Part shown: positions 25,183 through 34,074 of the stretch, piece after piece
How the letters are laid out: each line of letters begins with the position of its first letter
Numbering within the stretch: position 1 is the stretch's first letter
Source of the DNA: Streptomyces eurythermus
GTDB taxonomy: Bacteria > Actinomycetota > Actinomycetes > Streptomycetales > Streptomycetaceae
Assembly (NCBI RefSeq): GCF_014649115.1
Contig: NZ_BMSK01000002.1
Span: 1 to 64,000, forward strand
Direction of reading: 5' to 3'
DNA: 64,000 nucleotides
The notes under the pieces: model-generated
Told to the model about the DNA's origin: nothing
Database searches by the model: none
Seen by the model: only the letters and a program-made list of their open reading frames with translations
Program-made: the position numbers and the translations under genes

Positions 25183-27268
25183 GACGCACCTCGTCCCACG
25201 TCACCCGGCCGGAGGACAGGGTGAGCAGCAGCCGGCCGGCGCCGCTCGGAGCCTCGCCCGTGAACAGCCCCGGCGCCGCGCGTTCCAGGGTGCGCACCTG
25301 AGGCAGGGCCCGGTCCGGGCCCCGCCGGGGCTCGACGACTTCCACTCGTTCGGCGTGCGGGAGCCGGTACTCCAGCCGTCCGTCGCCGAGGAACCGGGAC
25401 CGGTCGCGCAGCCGGGCGGTCTCCACCGCGGGCACCGCTTCGGGAAGCCGGTCCAGGACCCGCTCGCAGACCGCGAAGTCGGCCCGCTCCCAGGCGGCGC
25501 GGAACATGGCCGGCGCGGCGTCCGCGCCGAACGGGGCACGGCGTTCGTAGGCGGCGATGTCACCGTGCGCGAGCGCGGCAGCGGCGGTGACCGACGCGTC
25601 GGGGAGCAGGTCGAACCAGCCGTGCCGCAACGCCAGTTCGGTGGACAGGACGGCGGGCCGGCCCTCCCACAGACCGGTGAACGCCGCCAGGTGCAGGTCG
25701 GCGCAGTGGTCCCAGGTGAAGGTCCGGGCGACGGCCGCGGCCCGCTCGGACAGCTCACGGTAGCGGTCGGGATCGTCCGACCACAGGGCCACCGCCTGCC
25801 GGATGCGCTCCGCGAGTGCGTCGGTGAGCAGGTCGTCGTCCTCCGCGAAGGAGCGGTTCACGGAGAAGCCCGTCGTGGTGTCCGGGCCGTCGGCGTGCCG
25901 GAAGTGCTCCATGCCGCGCTGGTCGGTGGCGATCGGCACCGCGCCCACGGCCATGGCCTCGCCCTGGGCGATCAGGAAGGTGTCCATCTCGAACTTGGAG
26001 GGGAACAGGGCGAAGTCGCAGGAGGCGGCGTACGAGAAGACCCGTGCCTCCTCGACGCGTTCCCACTCGAAGTGCAGCCGGCCCGGATGGCGGGCGGCCA
26101 CCTCGTGGAAGAAGGGGTCGTCGATGCCGTTGCCGGAGATGCAGCGGATGACGAAGCTGGCCTGAAGACCCTCGCTCAGCACCCGGTCCACGGCCCGCAT
26201 CAGCTCCATCTGGCCCTTGTGGTGGACCGCGTATCGGGCGTTGTGGAAGAACGCCGGCAGGGCGGGATCGAGGCCGAGGCCGCCGAGCACCTTCGCCCGG
26301 TCCACGCCGGCCGGATCCCAGGCCAGCCACTGGTCGGAGACGGCGCAGCCGCCGACGAACATCTTGTGGGCGTTGCGCCGCACCACGTCGGCGATCGGCA
26401 GCCGCCGGAAGAGCGCCTCGAACGGGGTGTCCCGGAAGCCCGCGTAGAAGTCCAGCTGGCCGGGCGACAGGAAGTCGATCAGGTCGGCGTGCTCGGCGGT
26501 CAGCTCGTAGATCGCCACGTGGTCCGGCGGGTAGGTGTAGTGCAGGTGGGTGAGCTGCTGGTACTGCACGAGCGCCGCGGGCGCGTCGGTCTCGGGCTCG
26601 ACAGGCGGCAACTCGACGTTCACGCCGAGCAGTTCGAAGAGGCGCTCCACCTCCGGCCGGTACACCTTCTTGGCGATCGGCATGTTGCTCTGCACGTTGC
26701 TGACGACCAGCTTCGTCGGGTCGTCGCGCAGCGCGGCCGGCAGCAGGTAGTGGTAGTACGGCTCGTGCGCGTGGACGATGGCCTTCTCACCGCCGAACCA
26801 GCCGCGCAGGAAGCGCACGCTGTCCGCCTGGAACACCAGGGGCTTGAAGAACACCAGGTCCCGGCCCTTGGCGGAGTACGGCGGGTAGAAGGTGTCGGGA
26901 AGCTGGTTCAGGTATTCGTTGGCCAGGAAGTACAAGTCCACGCCGGCCAGCCGGATGCGGTGGGCGGTGGTGCGCAGTGCCAGCTCGGCCTGTGCGGGAA
27001 AGCCCTGCCAGACCCGGGGGTCGAGGGCCACCGGCAGCGTGTAGGTGTCCTCGTAGGGCAGGTCCTCCACCTCGTAGCGCCGCCGCAGGTCGTCCAGCCG
27101 GCCGTGGGCGGGGGTGACGATGGAGACCCGGTGTCCCCGGGCGGCGAAGGTCCTCGACAGGTTCCACAGGTACACGGACGTGCCGCCCTGAAGGAAGGTG
27201 TGGTCGAATCCGCAGCACTCGAAGTACGTCTCGATGATGTGCATCCTGGGCGCGTTCACGACGGTCAT
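25175..27268 (-). CDS. acbS: Glycogen-synthase-like (pseudo)glycosyltransferase, AcbS-like
   Basis: A 697-residue retaining-type glycosyltransferase with glycogen-synthase-like N-terminal domain: [40 protein letters not shown] and [20 protein letters not shown]. Further on are [20 protein letters not shown] and the donor-site segment [20 protein letters not shown]. These match remembered AcbS sequence. AcbS joins the nucleotide-activated valienol to the 4-amino-4,6-dideoxyglucose through nitrogen. The start at 27268 overlaps the AcbU-like stop (ATGA). The C-terminal 150 residues form a beta-rich appendage also seen in the paralogue at 20104-23118. The division of labour between the two transferases is inferred. 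Confidence 0.87.
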   Translation of the reverse strand: MTVVNAPRMHIIETYFECCGFDHTFLQGGTSVYLWNLSRTFAARGHRVSIVTPAHGRLDDLRRRYEVEDLPYEDTYTLPVALDPRVWQGFPAQAELALRTTAHRIRLAGVDLYFLANEYLNQLPDTFYPPYSAKGRDLVFFKPLVFQADSVRFLRGWFGGEKAIVHAHEPYYHYLLPAALRDDPTKLVVSNVQSNMPIAKKVYRPEVERLFELLGVNVELPPVEPETDAPAALVQYQQLTHLHYTYPPDHVAIYELTAEHADLIDFLSPGQLDFYAGFRDTPFEALFRRLPIADVVRRNAHKMFVGGCAVSDQWLAWDPAGVDRAKVLGGLGLDPALPAFFHNARYAVHHKGQMELMRAVDRVLSEGLQASFVIRCISGNGIDDPFFHEVAARHPGRLHFEWERVEEARVFSYAASCDFALFPSKFEMDTFLIAQGEAMAVGAVPIATDQRGMEHFRHADGPDTTTGFSVNRSFAEDDDLLTDALAERIRQAVALWSDDPDRYRELSERAAAVARTFTWDHCADLHLAAFTGLWEGRPAVLSTELALRHGWFDLLPDASVTAAAALAHGDIAAYERRAPFGADAAPAMFRAAWERADFAVCERVLDRLPEAVPAVETARLRDRSRFLGDGRLEYRLPHAERVEVVEPRRGPDRALPQVRTLERAAPGLFTGEAPSGAGRLLLTLSSGRVTWDEVRHG

Positions 27269-28764
27269 GTCCTCGCGTGGGTCGTCGGGGCGGGGGCGGC
27301 CGGCGCGAGCGCGTGGCGCAGGTCGATCGCCGCGTGGTAGGGGCGGGCGTGGTCGTGGTTGTAGCCCAGCTCGTGCAGGAGCCGGCGCAGGTACAGCAGC
27401 CGCCGCAGCGGATCACCGGAGGCGGGGCCGAGCAGCAGGCCCAGCACGCGCTCGCGCCAGAGGTCGGCGGTGCGGAAGACGCCGGCCAGCACGGCCCGGC
27501 CCGCGGGCGGCAGACCGGGCGCGCCGTCCAGGGCGCCGTACATCGTCTCGGTCGCGTCGACGCCGAGCCTGCGGGAGCTCTCGAAGGCGGCCTCGTCGGC
27601 GGCGAAGTACTCCAGCGCGCGCCGCACGGCGACGAGGTCCTGTACGGGGGACTGGGCGGCGTACTCCGGGTCCTTTGGTGACAGGGCGGGCGTGGACAGG
27701 TCGATGACGCTCATGTGCCAGGCGCCGTCGTCCCCTTCGGAGCACAGCAGGTGCGACAGGTGCAGGTCGCCGTGGCAGGGGCCGGCCCCGGGCGCCGTCG
27801 TCCGGCTGGCGAACGCTTCCTTCAGCCGGTCGAGTTCGGCGGCGAGGGCGTCGAAGGCGGCGCTCCGGGCGGCCTGGGGAAGGGGTACGCCGTCCTGGGG
27901 GAGGGGCGTGTCGGCCCGGGCCAGCTCGGCCAGCCGTGCCGAGGACCGCGCCAGGGCCTCGGCCACCGGGTAGCCGGTGGCAGGGGCGCCCAGGCGTGCC
28001 GCCAGGTCCCGGTGGAAGCCGCGCAGGAAACGCCCGGCGGCGCGCAACTTCGGTTCCAGCGGCAGCAGATGGGCGCGTACGAGCCGCTCGGGCGCGGTGC
28101 CGGCCGTGAGCCGGGGCCACAGGGAGCGCAGGTTCTCGCGCAGCGGCGCGTCGATCCCCCGGCCCGGAGCACGGCGGTAGAGGACGCCCACGGGGTGCCG
28201 GGACCCGCGCACGGGATCCGTGTAGGTGTAGTCCCCGGCCCACTCCGGTGTGTACCCGGTGCCGCTCATGCGGCGGAGCAGTTCCGGTTCGTGGACCGCC
28301 CCGGTCGGCCGCCGGTAGGTCTTGTGGAGGTACGCGGATCCGGCAACCTCCACCAGGGACAGGGAGTTGGAGGACCAGCCATGGTCGAAGGGGAGCCGAC
28401 GCGGCTCGCCCGTCGGGGCCGAGGGCGCCCGGCGGAAGTCGACGTGCCCGCCGCGGGCGGTGCGCAGCCGGGCTCCGGTGAGCACATGGCGCACGGCGGC
28501 GAGTCCGTGCGGCCCGTCGTCACCGGCCGCGGTCAGGGCGCCCGACGGATCCCGGCGCGCGGTCAGGAAGATCCGCTCGCCCGAGGCGGGCCCGCCGACA
28601 GCGGCCACCACCAGCAGCAGCTCGCCGGAGCCCAGTTCGGCGTGGTCGACCGCTTCCCACCGGTGCGCGGCCCGCAGGTCGCGCGGCATCCAGGGCGCGG
28701 TGCGCAGCAGGGGTTCGAGGCGCAGGGGCTCGAAATCGTCGTCGCGGAACACGTACGTGCTCAA
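27265..28764 (-). CDS. acbU: Aminoglycoside-phosphotransferase/maltokinase-like kinase, AcbU-like
   Basis: A 499-residue kinase with the protein-kinase-like APH fold, similar in size and layout to actinobacterial maltokinases. It has an ATP-lobe lysine region YLHKTYRRPTGAVHEPELL. The Brenner motif is GPCHGDLHLSHLL and the metal-binding Asp is in MSVIDLSTPAL. In acarbose biosynthesis AcbU is the proposed cyclitol 1-kinase that precedes nucleotide activation. The start codon is an unusual TTG overlapping the permease stop (TTGA), with GGGAG upstream; this keeps the coupled pattern of the operon. Its stop overlaps the AcbS-like start. Confidence 0.83.
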   Translation of the reverse strand: MSTYVFRDDDFEPLRLEPLLRTAPWMPRDLRAAHRWEAVDHAELGSGELLLVVAAVGGPASGERIFLTARRDPSGALTAAGDDGPHGLAAVRHVLTGARLRTARGGHVDFRRAPSAPTGEPRRLPFDHGWSSNSLSLVEVAGSAYLHKTYRRPTGAVHEPELLRRMSGTGYTPEWAGDYTYTDPVRGSRHPVGVLYRRAPGRGIDAPLRENLRSLWPRLTAGTAPERLVRAHLLPLEPKLRAAGRFLRGFHRDLAARLGAPATGYPVAEALARSSARLAELARADTPLPQDGVPLPQAARSAAFDALAAELDRLKEAFASRTTAPGAGPCHGDLHLSHLLCSEGDDGAWHMSVIDLSTPALSPKDPEYAAQSPVQDLVAVRRALEYFAADEAAFESSRRLGVDATETMYGALDGAPGLPPAGRAVLAGVFRTADLWRERVLGLLLGPASGDPLRRLLYLRRLLHELGYNHDHARPYHAAIDLRHALAPAAPAPTTHART

Positions 28765-29561
28765 CTCCCGGTCATCTCATAGGCGTTGATGCCGCGCCGC
28801 CAGACGGCCAAGGCGACGGCGACGGCTGCGGCGGTCACCAGCGGCAGCCAGATCACCCGTCCCGTGGCGCCGGTCAGCAGATAGCCACACGGCACGTACG
28901 AGGTGAAGGCGAAGGGGAGCACCCAGGTCAGCACCGCGCGCAGCGAGGGGTGGTAGATGTCCAGCGGATAGGCGGCGAACTCGGACACCTGGCTCGCCGC
29001 GTACATCGACGGCAGACTGGTCACCGTCCAGAAGGACAGCGAGGCGAACAGCAGCTTCACCGAGGTGTGGATCAGGGCGCCGCACAGCACGAGGAACGGG
29101 GCGGCGAGCCACTGCACCGGGGTGAGACGGAGCCCCAGCTCGCTGCCGGACCACCCCACCAGGACGGCGCCCACGGCGAGTTCGCCGAGACCGTCGGGGT
29201 GGAAGAAGCGCTCCGACAGCAGCGAGAACAGCGGGTTCACCGGCCGGATCAGACAGCGGTAGAACTCACCGCGCTGGACCAGCTTGCGGCCCAGTTCCCA
29301 CAGCTGGTCCGTGAAGAGGTGGTCCAGGCCGCGCGGCAGCAGCGAGAAGCCGAGCAGGAACAGCACCTCGTGATAGGTCCAGCCGTCCACCGCGGGCACC
29401 TGCCGGAACACCAGGCCCACCACCGCCGTCTGCAGACCCACCCGGACCAGGAAGGCCCCCGCGCCCAGGAGGAAGTCCACGCGGTACACGCTCAGCCGGT
29501 GCAGCCCGACCCCGCCGAGGAAGAAGGCCAGCCGCACATGGCGCCACACCGTGCCGGTCAT
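28761..29561 (-). CDS. ABC-2 type exporter permease (AcbX/Y-like, second subunit)
   Basis: A 266-residue integral membrane protein with six predicted membrane segments. The N-terminus is MTGTVWRHVRLAFFLGGVGL, and WTYHEVLFLLGFSLLPRGLD lies at the usual place for the ABC-2 family with DUF990-type domains. It belongs with the permease at 29558-30433 and the ATPase at 30430-31473 (4-nt overlaps throughout). Acarbose clusters encode an ATPase and two permeases, AcbW, AcbX and AcbY, proposed to export the product. The same trio is seen here in one block. The start at 29561 (ATGA overlap) is preferred over an open extension upstream. Confidence 0.85.
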   Translation of the reverse strand: MTGTVWRHVRLAFFLGGVGLHRLSVYRVDFLLGAGAFLVRVGLQTAVVGLVFRQVPAVDGWTYHEVLFLLGFSLLPRGLDHLFTDQLWELGRKLVQRGEFYRCLIRPVNPLFSLLSERFFHPDGLGELAVGAVLVGWSGSELGLRLTPVQWLAAPFLVLCGALIHTSVKLLFASLSFWTVTSLPSMYAASQVSEFAAYPLDIYHPSLRAVLTWVLPFAFTSYVPCGYLLTGATGRVIWLPLVTAAAVAVALAVWRRGINAYEMTGS

Positions 29562-30433
29562 CCGCCGAGCACCTCCAGACGGCTCAGCGAGGCCCGCCAC
29601 AGCACACCGGCCAGCAGCGTCAGACCGGCCGCCCAGCCGATCTGCCGGGCCAGCACGTCGACCGCGCCGGCCACTCCGTCGTAGCGGCCGAGCAGGAGGG
29701 TGAGCGGTCCGTCGACCATGCCCCGGAAGGGCAGCGCGGACGCCAGTGCCGAAAGCGGCCCGGGCATCAGCGCGAGGGGCACCAGCTGCCCAGCGAAGAA
29801 GGCGACCACGCTCTGCTTCACCATGCGCACCCCCCAGGTGTTCGTGGTGACGAAGCCCGTCATCCCGGTCAGCAGGTTCACCAGGAAGGCGAGCAGCACG
29901 GACAGCGCGGTGGACACCGCGAACAGCACGACGTCCACGGGCCGTGGCGTGGTGAGCGGCACGAGCAGCGCGAACAGCACGAGCACGGGGACGCCGACCA
30001 GGACGGCATTGGCCGCGACCACCGGCAGACAGGCGAAGAACCGCATCACCGGGTAGCTGACGGGCCGCACCAGCATGACGGCGACGTCACCGCGGTAGAC
30101 CTCGGCGGCGACCTCGTCGTCCACCCGGTTGGCGTGCAGGATCTGCAGCACCTGCGCCACGAGCAGATAGGTGGTGATGCTCTCGGAGGTGAAGCCGCCC
30201 GGGCCGCCGCCGGGCGGGGCGTCCGCGTACACCGCCCGCCACAGGAAGACGGTGATGGCCGCGCCGGCGGCGGCCGTGATCCCGGTGGTGACGAACGTCG
30301 AACGGTACTGGAGCAGGGACTGGAGCCCCCCGGTGGCGAACGGCAGATAGCGCCGGGCGCGTGCGGCCGGGGGAAGCGGCGTGGGGTGCTCCCGTACCCG
30401 GCGGAGCGCGCCGCCGGTCCGCGGGCCGTTCAT
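29558..30433 (-). CDS. ABC-2 type exporter permease (AcbX/Y-like, first subunit)
   Basis: A 291-residue membrane protein of the ABC-2 family. A charged N-terminus of about 30 residues is followed by six hydrophobic segments (for example TFVTTGITAAAGAAITVFLW and ANAVLVGVPVLVLFALLVPL). The cytoplasmic stretch DDEVAAEVYRGDVAVMLVRP includes the coupling-helix motif (RGD-x4-LVRP) typical of these permeases next to the ATPase. The ATG at 30433 overlaps the ATPase stop (ATGA); the open frame extends upstream within the ATPase gene but is its shadow. It pairs with the permease at 28761-29561 to form a heterodimeric exporter. Confidence 0.86.
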   Translation of the reverse strand: MNGPRTGGALRRVREHPTPLPPAARARRYLPFATGGLQSLLQYRSTFVTTGITAAAGAAITVFLWRAVYADAPPGGGPGGFTSESITTYLLVAQVLQILHANRVDDEVAAEVYRGDVAVMLVRPVSYPVMRFFACLPVVAANAVLVGVPVLVLFALLVPLTTPRPVDVVLFAVSTALSVLLAFLVNLLTGMTGFVTTNTWGVRMVKQSVVAFFAGQLVPLALMPGPLSALASALPFRGMVDGPLTLLLGRYDGVAGAVDVLARQIGWAAGLTLLAGVLWRASLSRLEVLGG

Positions 30434-31473
30434 GCCGCACCCTTCCGCCGGCCGCCCGGGACCCTGGCGGACGGGGCCTCTCGGTGCCCGCCGTAGATCC
30501 TCCGCAGGACGTCCTCCAGATCGGGTTCGGGCGCGTAGCAGTCGGTCAGGTCGAAGTGGTCGAGCAGGAAGCCGAGCACCTGCCGGGAGGTGAACCGGTC
30601 CGCCGGGTAGTCGACCCTGATCCGGCCGTCCTCGGCGGACGAGGCGCTCGCCCCGGGCAGCCCCCGCTCTATCTCCGCGCGGACGGGCCCGGGATCCGGC
30701 CGGCCCCGGTGGTCGAAGACGACCGAGCGCCGCTCGGCGGTGCGCAGCAGGTCCCGGATGCTGCCCTGGTGGACGACCCGCCCCCGGTCCACGACCAGCG
30801 CGCTGTCGCAGATGGCGGCGATGTCCGCGATGTCGTGGCTGGTGAGCACGACGGTCGTGCCCAGCTCCCGGTGGACGTGGTTGACCAGCCGCCGTACCGC
30901 GTCCTTGAGCACCATGTCGAGGCCGATGGTCGGCTCGTCCCAGAAGACCACCGCCGGATCGTGCAGCAGGCTCGCCGCGATCTCGGCCCGCATCCGCTGC
31001 CCCAGGCTCAGCTGGCGCACGGGCGTGGTGCCGAGGGCGTCGATGTCCAGCAGCTCGCGGTACAGGGCGAGATTGCGCCGGTACACCGCGTCGGGGATGT
31101 CGTAGATCCGGCGCAGGATGCGGAACGAGTCCGGCACGGACAGGTCCCACCACAGCTGACTGCGCTGCCCGAAGACCACCCCGATCCCGCGGGCGTTGGC
31201 CTGCCGGTGCCGGTAGGGCTCGATGCCCCGGACCAGACAGCGCCCGCTGGTCGGCGTCATGATGCCGGTGAGCATCTTGATCGTGGTCGACTTGCCCGCC
31301 CCGTTGGCGCCGATGTACGCCGTCTTCGCGCCGGCCGGGATCGTGAAGGACACGCCGTCGACCGCGCGGACGACGCGGTGCTCCCGGGTGAAGAGGGTGG
31401 CCAGACTGCCGGCCAGGCCCGGCTTGCGCTCGGTGAGCCGGAACTCCTTGACGAGGTTCTCCGCGACGATCAC
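30430..31473 (-). CDS. acbW: ABC exporter ATP-binding protein (AcbW-like)
   Basis: A 347-residue ABC ATPase. Walker A is GANGAGKST within TAYIGANGAGKSTTIKMLTG. The signature is LSLGQRMRAEIAASLLHDPA. Walker B is VVFWDEPTIGLDM, and the H-loop is VVLTSHDIADI. The sequence GIGVVFGQRSQLWWDLSVPD before the signature is typical of ATPases that partner DUF990-type ABC-2 permeases. A C-terminal extension of about 90 residues follows the nucleotide-binding domain. GTG start overlaps the aminotransferase stop (GTGA). Predicted to power export of the pseudo-oligosaccharide or its precursor. Confidence 0.9.
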   Translation of the reverse strand: MIVAENLVKEFRLTERKPGLAGSLATLFTREHRVVRAVDGVSFTIPAGAKTAYIGANGAGKSTTIKMLTGIMTPTSGRCLVRGIEPYRHRQANARGIGVVFGQRSQLWWDLSVPDSFRILRRIYDIPDAVYRRNLALYRELLDIDALGTTPVRQLSLGQRMRAEIAASLLHDPAVVFWDEPTIGLDMVLKDAVRRLVNHVHRELGTTVVLTSHDIADIAAICDSALVVDRGRVVHQGSIRDLLRTAERRSVVFDHRGRPDPGPVRAEIERGLPGASASSAEDGRIRVDYPADRFTSRQVLGFLLDHFDLTDCYAPEPDLEDVLRRIYGGHREAPSARVPGGRRKGAA

Positions 31474-32762
31474 GACAGCACCCGTTCCAGGGCCTGTCCG
31501 AGCAGTCCGACGCCCTCGTCCAGGAGCGGTTCGTCGATGGTGAAGGGCGGTGCCAGACGCAGGATGTGCCCGCCCAGGGCGACTCGGAGTCCCAGGTCGA
31601 GGGCGGTGCTGTACACGGCCCGCGCCAGGTGCGGCGCAGGGGTGCGGCTCGCCCGGTCGGTGACGAACTCCAGCCCGTACAGCAGCCCCAGACCGCGTAC
31701 GTCCCCCAGGTTCTCGAAGCGGGCCGCGAGGGCGGCGAGCCGCTCGTGCAGCAGCTCGCCCAGGACCCGGACGCGCTCGATCAGGCGGTCGCGATCGACG
31801 ACCTCGAGCGTGGCCCGAGCCGCCGCGATGCCGAGCGGGTTGCCCGCGTACGTCGACGCGTAGGCGCCGGCCCCGGACGCCGCCGGATGGTGCATCAGGT
31901 CGGCCCGCCCCGCCAGCACAGCGAACGGGAAACCACTGGCCAGCCCCTTGGACAGGGCCACCAGATCGGGCTCGACACCGAACTGCTCGCTCGCCAGGAA
32001 CGTGCCCGTCCGGCCGCCGCCGGTGAGTACCTCGTCGGCCACCAGCAGGACGCCGTTGGACCGGCAGGCCTCGGCGATCTGCTCCCAGTAACCCGGGGGC
32101 GGCACGACGACGCCGGCGGCTCCGAGGACCGGTTCGAAGACCAGCGCCGAGACGTTCGGCTTGTCGGCGATGTGCTTGCGTACGAGGGAGGCGCACCGCA
32201 ACCCGCAGGAGGGGTAGGTGAGTTCCAGCGGGCAGCGGTAGCAGTAGGCCGAGTAGCCGAGGACCGAGTTGCCGGCGAAGGACTGGTGGCCCACGTCCCA
32301 GTGCACGAGCATCCGCGCGCCCGCCGTCTTGCCGTGGAAACCCCCGCGCAGCGCGCCGACCCGGTTGCGGCCCGGTGCGGCGGTGGCCTGCACCACGCGC
32401 AGCGCGGCCTCCACGACCTCGGCGCCGGTGGAGAACAGCGCGTAGGTGTCCAGCCGTTCCGGCAGCAGCCCGGCCAGCAGCTCCAGCAGCGCGGCCCGGT
32501 CGGGCGTCGCCGAGTCGTGCACGTTCCACAGGCGCCGGGCCTGCTCGGTGAGGGCCGCCACGACCTCCGGATGGCCGTGCCCCAGGGACTGGGTCAGGGT
32601 GCCCGCCGCGAAGTCCAGGTACTGGTTGCCGTCGAGGTCCGTGAGGACCGGACCGCGCCCCTCGGCGAAGACCCGGCGTCCGACGGCCGCCTCCTCGGAG
32701 GCGCCCGGAGCCAGGTGCCGCGCCTCCCGTGCCAGCCGTTCCCGCTGGTGCCGAGCCGTCAT
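31470..32762 (-). CDS. acbV: Class III PLP aminotransferase, AcbV-like (amino-deoxyhexose forming)
   Basis: A 430-residue fold-type I, class III aminotransferase. The PLP-phosphate region is FSTGAEVVEAALRVVQ. The cofactor Asp is in LLVADEVLTGGGRTGTF (Asp243), and the Schiff-base Lys is Lys272 in VALSKGLASGFPFAV. A four-Cys insertion lies at about 174-190 (YCYRCPLELTYPSCGLRC). In acarbose synthesis AcbV converts dTDP-4-keto-6-deoxyglucose to the 4-amino sugar (established proposal). This is the first gene of the long minus-strand operon. The start at 32762 has GGGGGG upstream and lies opposite the divergent AcbA/AcbB-like genes that make its substrate. Confidence 0.88.
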   Translation of the reverse strand: MTARHQRERLAREARHLAPGASEEAAVGRRVFAEGRGPVLTDLDGNQYLDFAAGTLTQSLGHGHPEVVAALTEQARRLWNVHDSATPDRAALLELLAGLLPERLDTYALFSTGAEVVEAALRVVQATAAPGRNRVGALRGGFHGKTAGARMLVHWDVGHQSFAGNSVLGYSAYCYRCPLELTYPSCGLRCASLVRKHIADKPNVSALVFEPVLGAAGVVVPPPGYWEQIAEACRSNGVLLVADEVLTGGGRTGTFLASEQFGVEPDLVALSKGLASGFPFAVLAGRADLMHHPAASGAGAYASTYAGNPLGIAAARATLEVVDRDRLIERVRVLGELLHERLAALAARFENLGDVRGLGLLYGLEFVTDRASRTPAPHLARAVYSTALDLGLRVALGGHILRLAPPFTIDEPLLDEGVGLLGQALERVLS

Positions 32763-32802
32763 CCGCCGCCCCCCTTCTGTGTGAACTGCCGTGCCGGGCA
32801 GC

Positions 32803-32831
32803 ACCGTTGGGCGGTGCCGGAAGCGAGTCAA
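32803..32831 (-). promoter_or_regulatory. Candidate promoter of the long cluster operon
   Basis: On the minus strand TTGACT (32831-32826) and AACGGT (32808-32803) are separated by 17 nt, about 40 bp before the AcbV-like start. The -10 box is poor, so the call is tentative. Confidence 0.4.
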
Positions 32832-32851
32832 ACACCAACGCGGCGCCGGGT

Positions 32852-32877
32852 GCAAGAACTTGCTGAAAGTTGCTGAA
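32852..32877. promoter_or_regulatory. Palindrome and direct repeats in the divergent cluster promoter (MalR/Reg1-like)
   Basis: GCAAGAACTTGC (32852-32863) is a palindrome. TTGCTGAA occurs at 32860-32867 and again at 32870-32877, exactly 10 bp apart, so repeats face the same side of the helix. CTTGC/GCAAG half sites are those of the Streptomyces maltose/amylase LacI-type repressor. The site lies between the divergent AcbV-like and AcbA-like genes and could control both arms. Confidence 0.6.
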
Positions 32878-32962
32878 CAACCTTGCGTCCGTTGCGCGGC
32901 GTCTGCTTGAGTCGGGAACAGCTCCACCGGTGACACCGCGACTCTCGCTCAAGGAGACATCC

Positions 32963-33010
32963 GTGAGACCACAGATCCAGTCCCCGCCGCGACACCGGTG
33001 CCCGGCATGA
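32963..33010 (+). CDS. 15-residue leader ORF coupled to the AcbA-like gene
   Basis: GTG at 32963 follows AAGGAG (32951-32956) at normal spacing and opens a 15-codon frame, MRPQIQSPPRHRCPA. Its stop TGA (33008-33010) overlaps the ATG of the nucleotidyltransferase gene (ATGA). The nucleotidyltransferase start has no Shine-Dalgarno of its own, whereas the leader has a good one. Translation of the enzyme probably depends on reading the leader. The peptide is Pro/Arg-rich and may be only a coupling device or a pausing sensor. Confidence 0.55.
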   Translation: MRPQIQSPPRHRCPA

Positions 33011-34074
33011 AAGCCCTGGTCCTGGCGGGCGGCACCGGAAGCCGGCTGCGGCCGTTCACCCACACGAGCGCCAAGCAGCTCCTCCCCATCGCCAACAGAC
33101 CGGTGGTGCACTACGCCCTGCGGGCGATAGCCGACGCCGGCATCGAGGAGGTGGGCGTGGTGGTCGGCCACCACGGGGACGACGTCCGCCGCGCGGTCGG
33201 CGACGGCTCGGCCTTCGGGCTGAGCATCGCCTACCTGAACCAGCCCCGGCCCCTGGGGCTGGCCCACGCCGTGGCGGTCGCCCGCCCGTTCCTGGCGGAC
33301 GACGACTTCCTGCTGTACCTCGGGGACAACCACCTGGAGGACGGCGTGACGGGATTCGTCCGGCGCGCCGCCGCCCGGCGGGACGCCGCCCGGCTGCTGC
33401 TCACCCCCGTGTCCGACCCCACCGCCTTCGGCGTCGCGGAAGTCGACGACGACGGGGTGGTGCGGCGGCTGGAGGAGAAGCCGGAACGGCCCCGCAGCGA
33501 CCTCGCCCTGGTCGGGGTCTACGCCTTCACCCCCGCCGTGCACGAGGCGGTGCGCGCCATCCGCCCCTCCGGGCGCGGCGAGCTGGAGATCACCCACGCG
33601 GTGCAGTGGATGATCGACCGCGAACTGCCGGTACGCGCCGAGACCACCACCCGCCCATGGCGTGACACCGGCAGCGTCGAGGACCTGCTGGAGGCGAACC
33701 GGCAGGTCCTGGACCGGATGGAGGGGCGCGTGGACGGCAAGGTCGATCCGCACAGCGTCCTGGTGGGCCGGGTCCGCATCGCGGACGGGGCGGTGGTGCG
33801 CGGATCACGGATCGTCGGACCCGTCGTCGTCGGCGCGGGCGCCGTCATCAACAACTCCAGCGTCGGCCCGTACACCGCCGTCGCCGAGGACTGCCGGATC
33901 GAGGACAGCGCGATCGAGTTCTCCGTGCTCCTCCAGGGCGCGTGCGTGGAAGGGGCCGCACGGATCGAGCGGTCGCTCATCGGCCGGGAGGCCGTGGTGA
34001 CCGCCGCGCCCCGCCCGCCCCAGGCCCACCGTCTCGTCCTCGGCGACCACAGCAAGGTGCAGCTCACCTCATGA
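33007..34074 (+). CDS. acbA: Glucose-1-phosphate thymidylyltransferase (AcbA/StrD-like)
   Basis: A 355-residue nucleotidyltransferase making dTDP-glucose from glucose 1-phosphate and dTTP. The signature is KALVLAGGTGSRLRPFTHTS, with AKQLLPIANRPVVHYAL. Metal and substrate residues are in FLLYLGDNHLEDG, and later RRLEEKPERPRSDLALVGVY and TRPWRDTGSVEDLLEAN. The C-terminal extension with hexapeptide-like turns (VGPVVVGAGAVINNSSVGPY without the first residues) is typical of the long, StrD-type enzymes of secondary metabolism, not housekeeping RmlA of about 290 residues. The start at 33007 is coupled to the leader ORF; the stop overlaps the next gene (ATGA). Confidence 0.9.
   Translation: MKALVLAGGTGSRLRPFTHTSAKQLLPIANRPVVHYALRAIADAGIEEVGVVVGHHGDDVRRAVGDGSAFGLSIAYLNQPRPLGLAHAVAVARPFLADDDFLLYLGDNHLEDGVTGFVRRAAARRDAARLLLTPVSDPTAFGVAEVDDDGVVRRLEEKPERPRSDLALVGVYAFTPAVHEAVRAIRPSGRGELEITHAVQWMIDRELPVRAETTTRPWRDTGSVEDLLEANRQVLDRMEGRVDGKVDPHSVLVGRVRIADGAVVRGSRIVGPVVVGAGAVINNSSVGPYTAVAEDCRIEDSAIEFSVLLQGACVEGAARIERSLIGREAVVTAAPRPPQAHRLVLGDHSKVQLTS

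Noticed and set aside
27265..28764. Trehalose-pathway maltokinase (Mak/Pep2)
   Set aside because: Fold and length are similar, but no trehalose synthase or maltosyltransferase is near; the acarbose-like context fits AcbU better. Not fully excluded.
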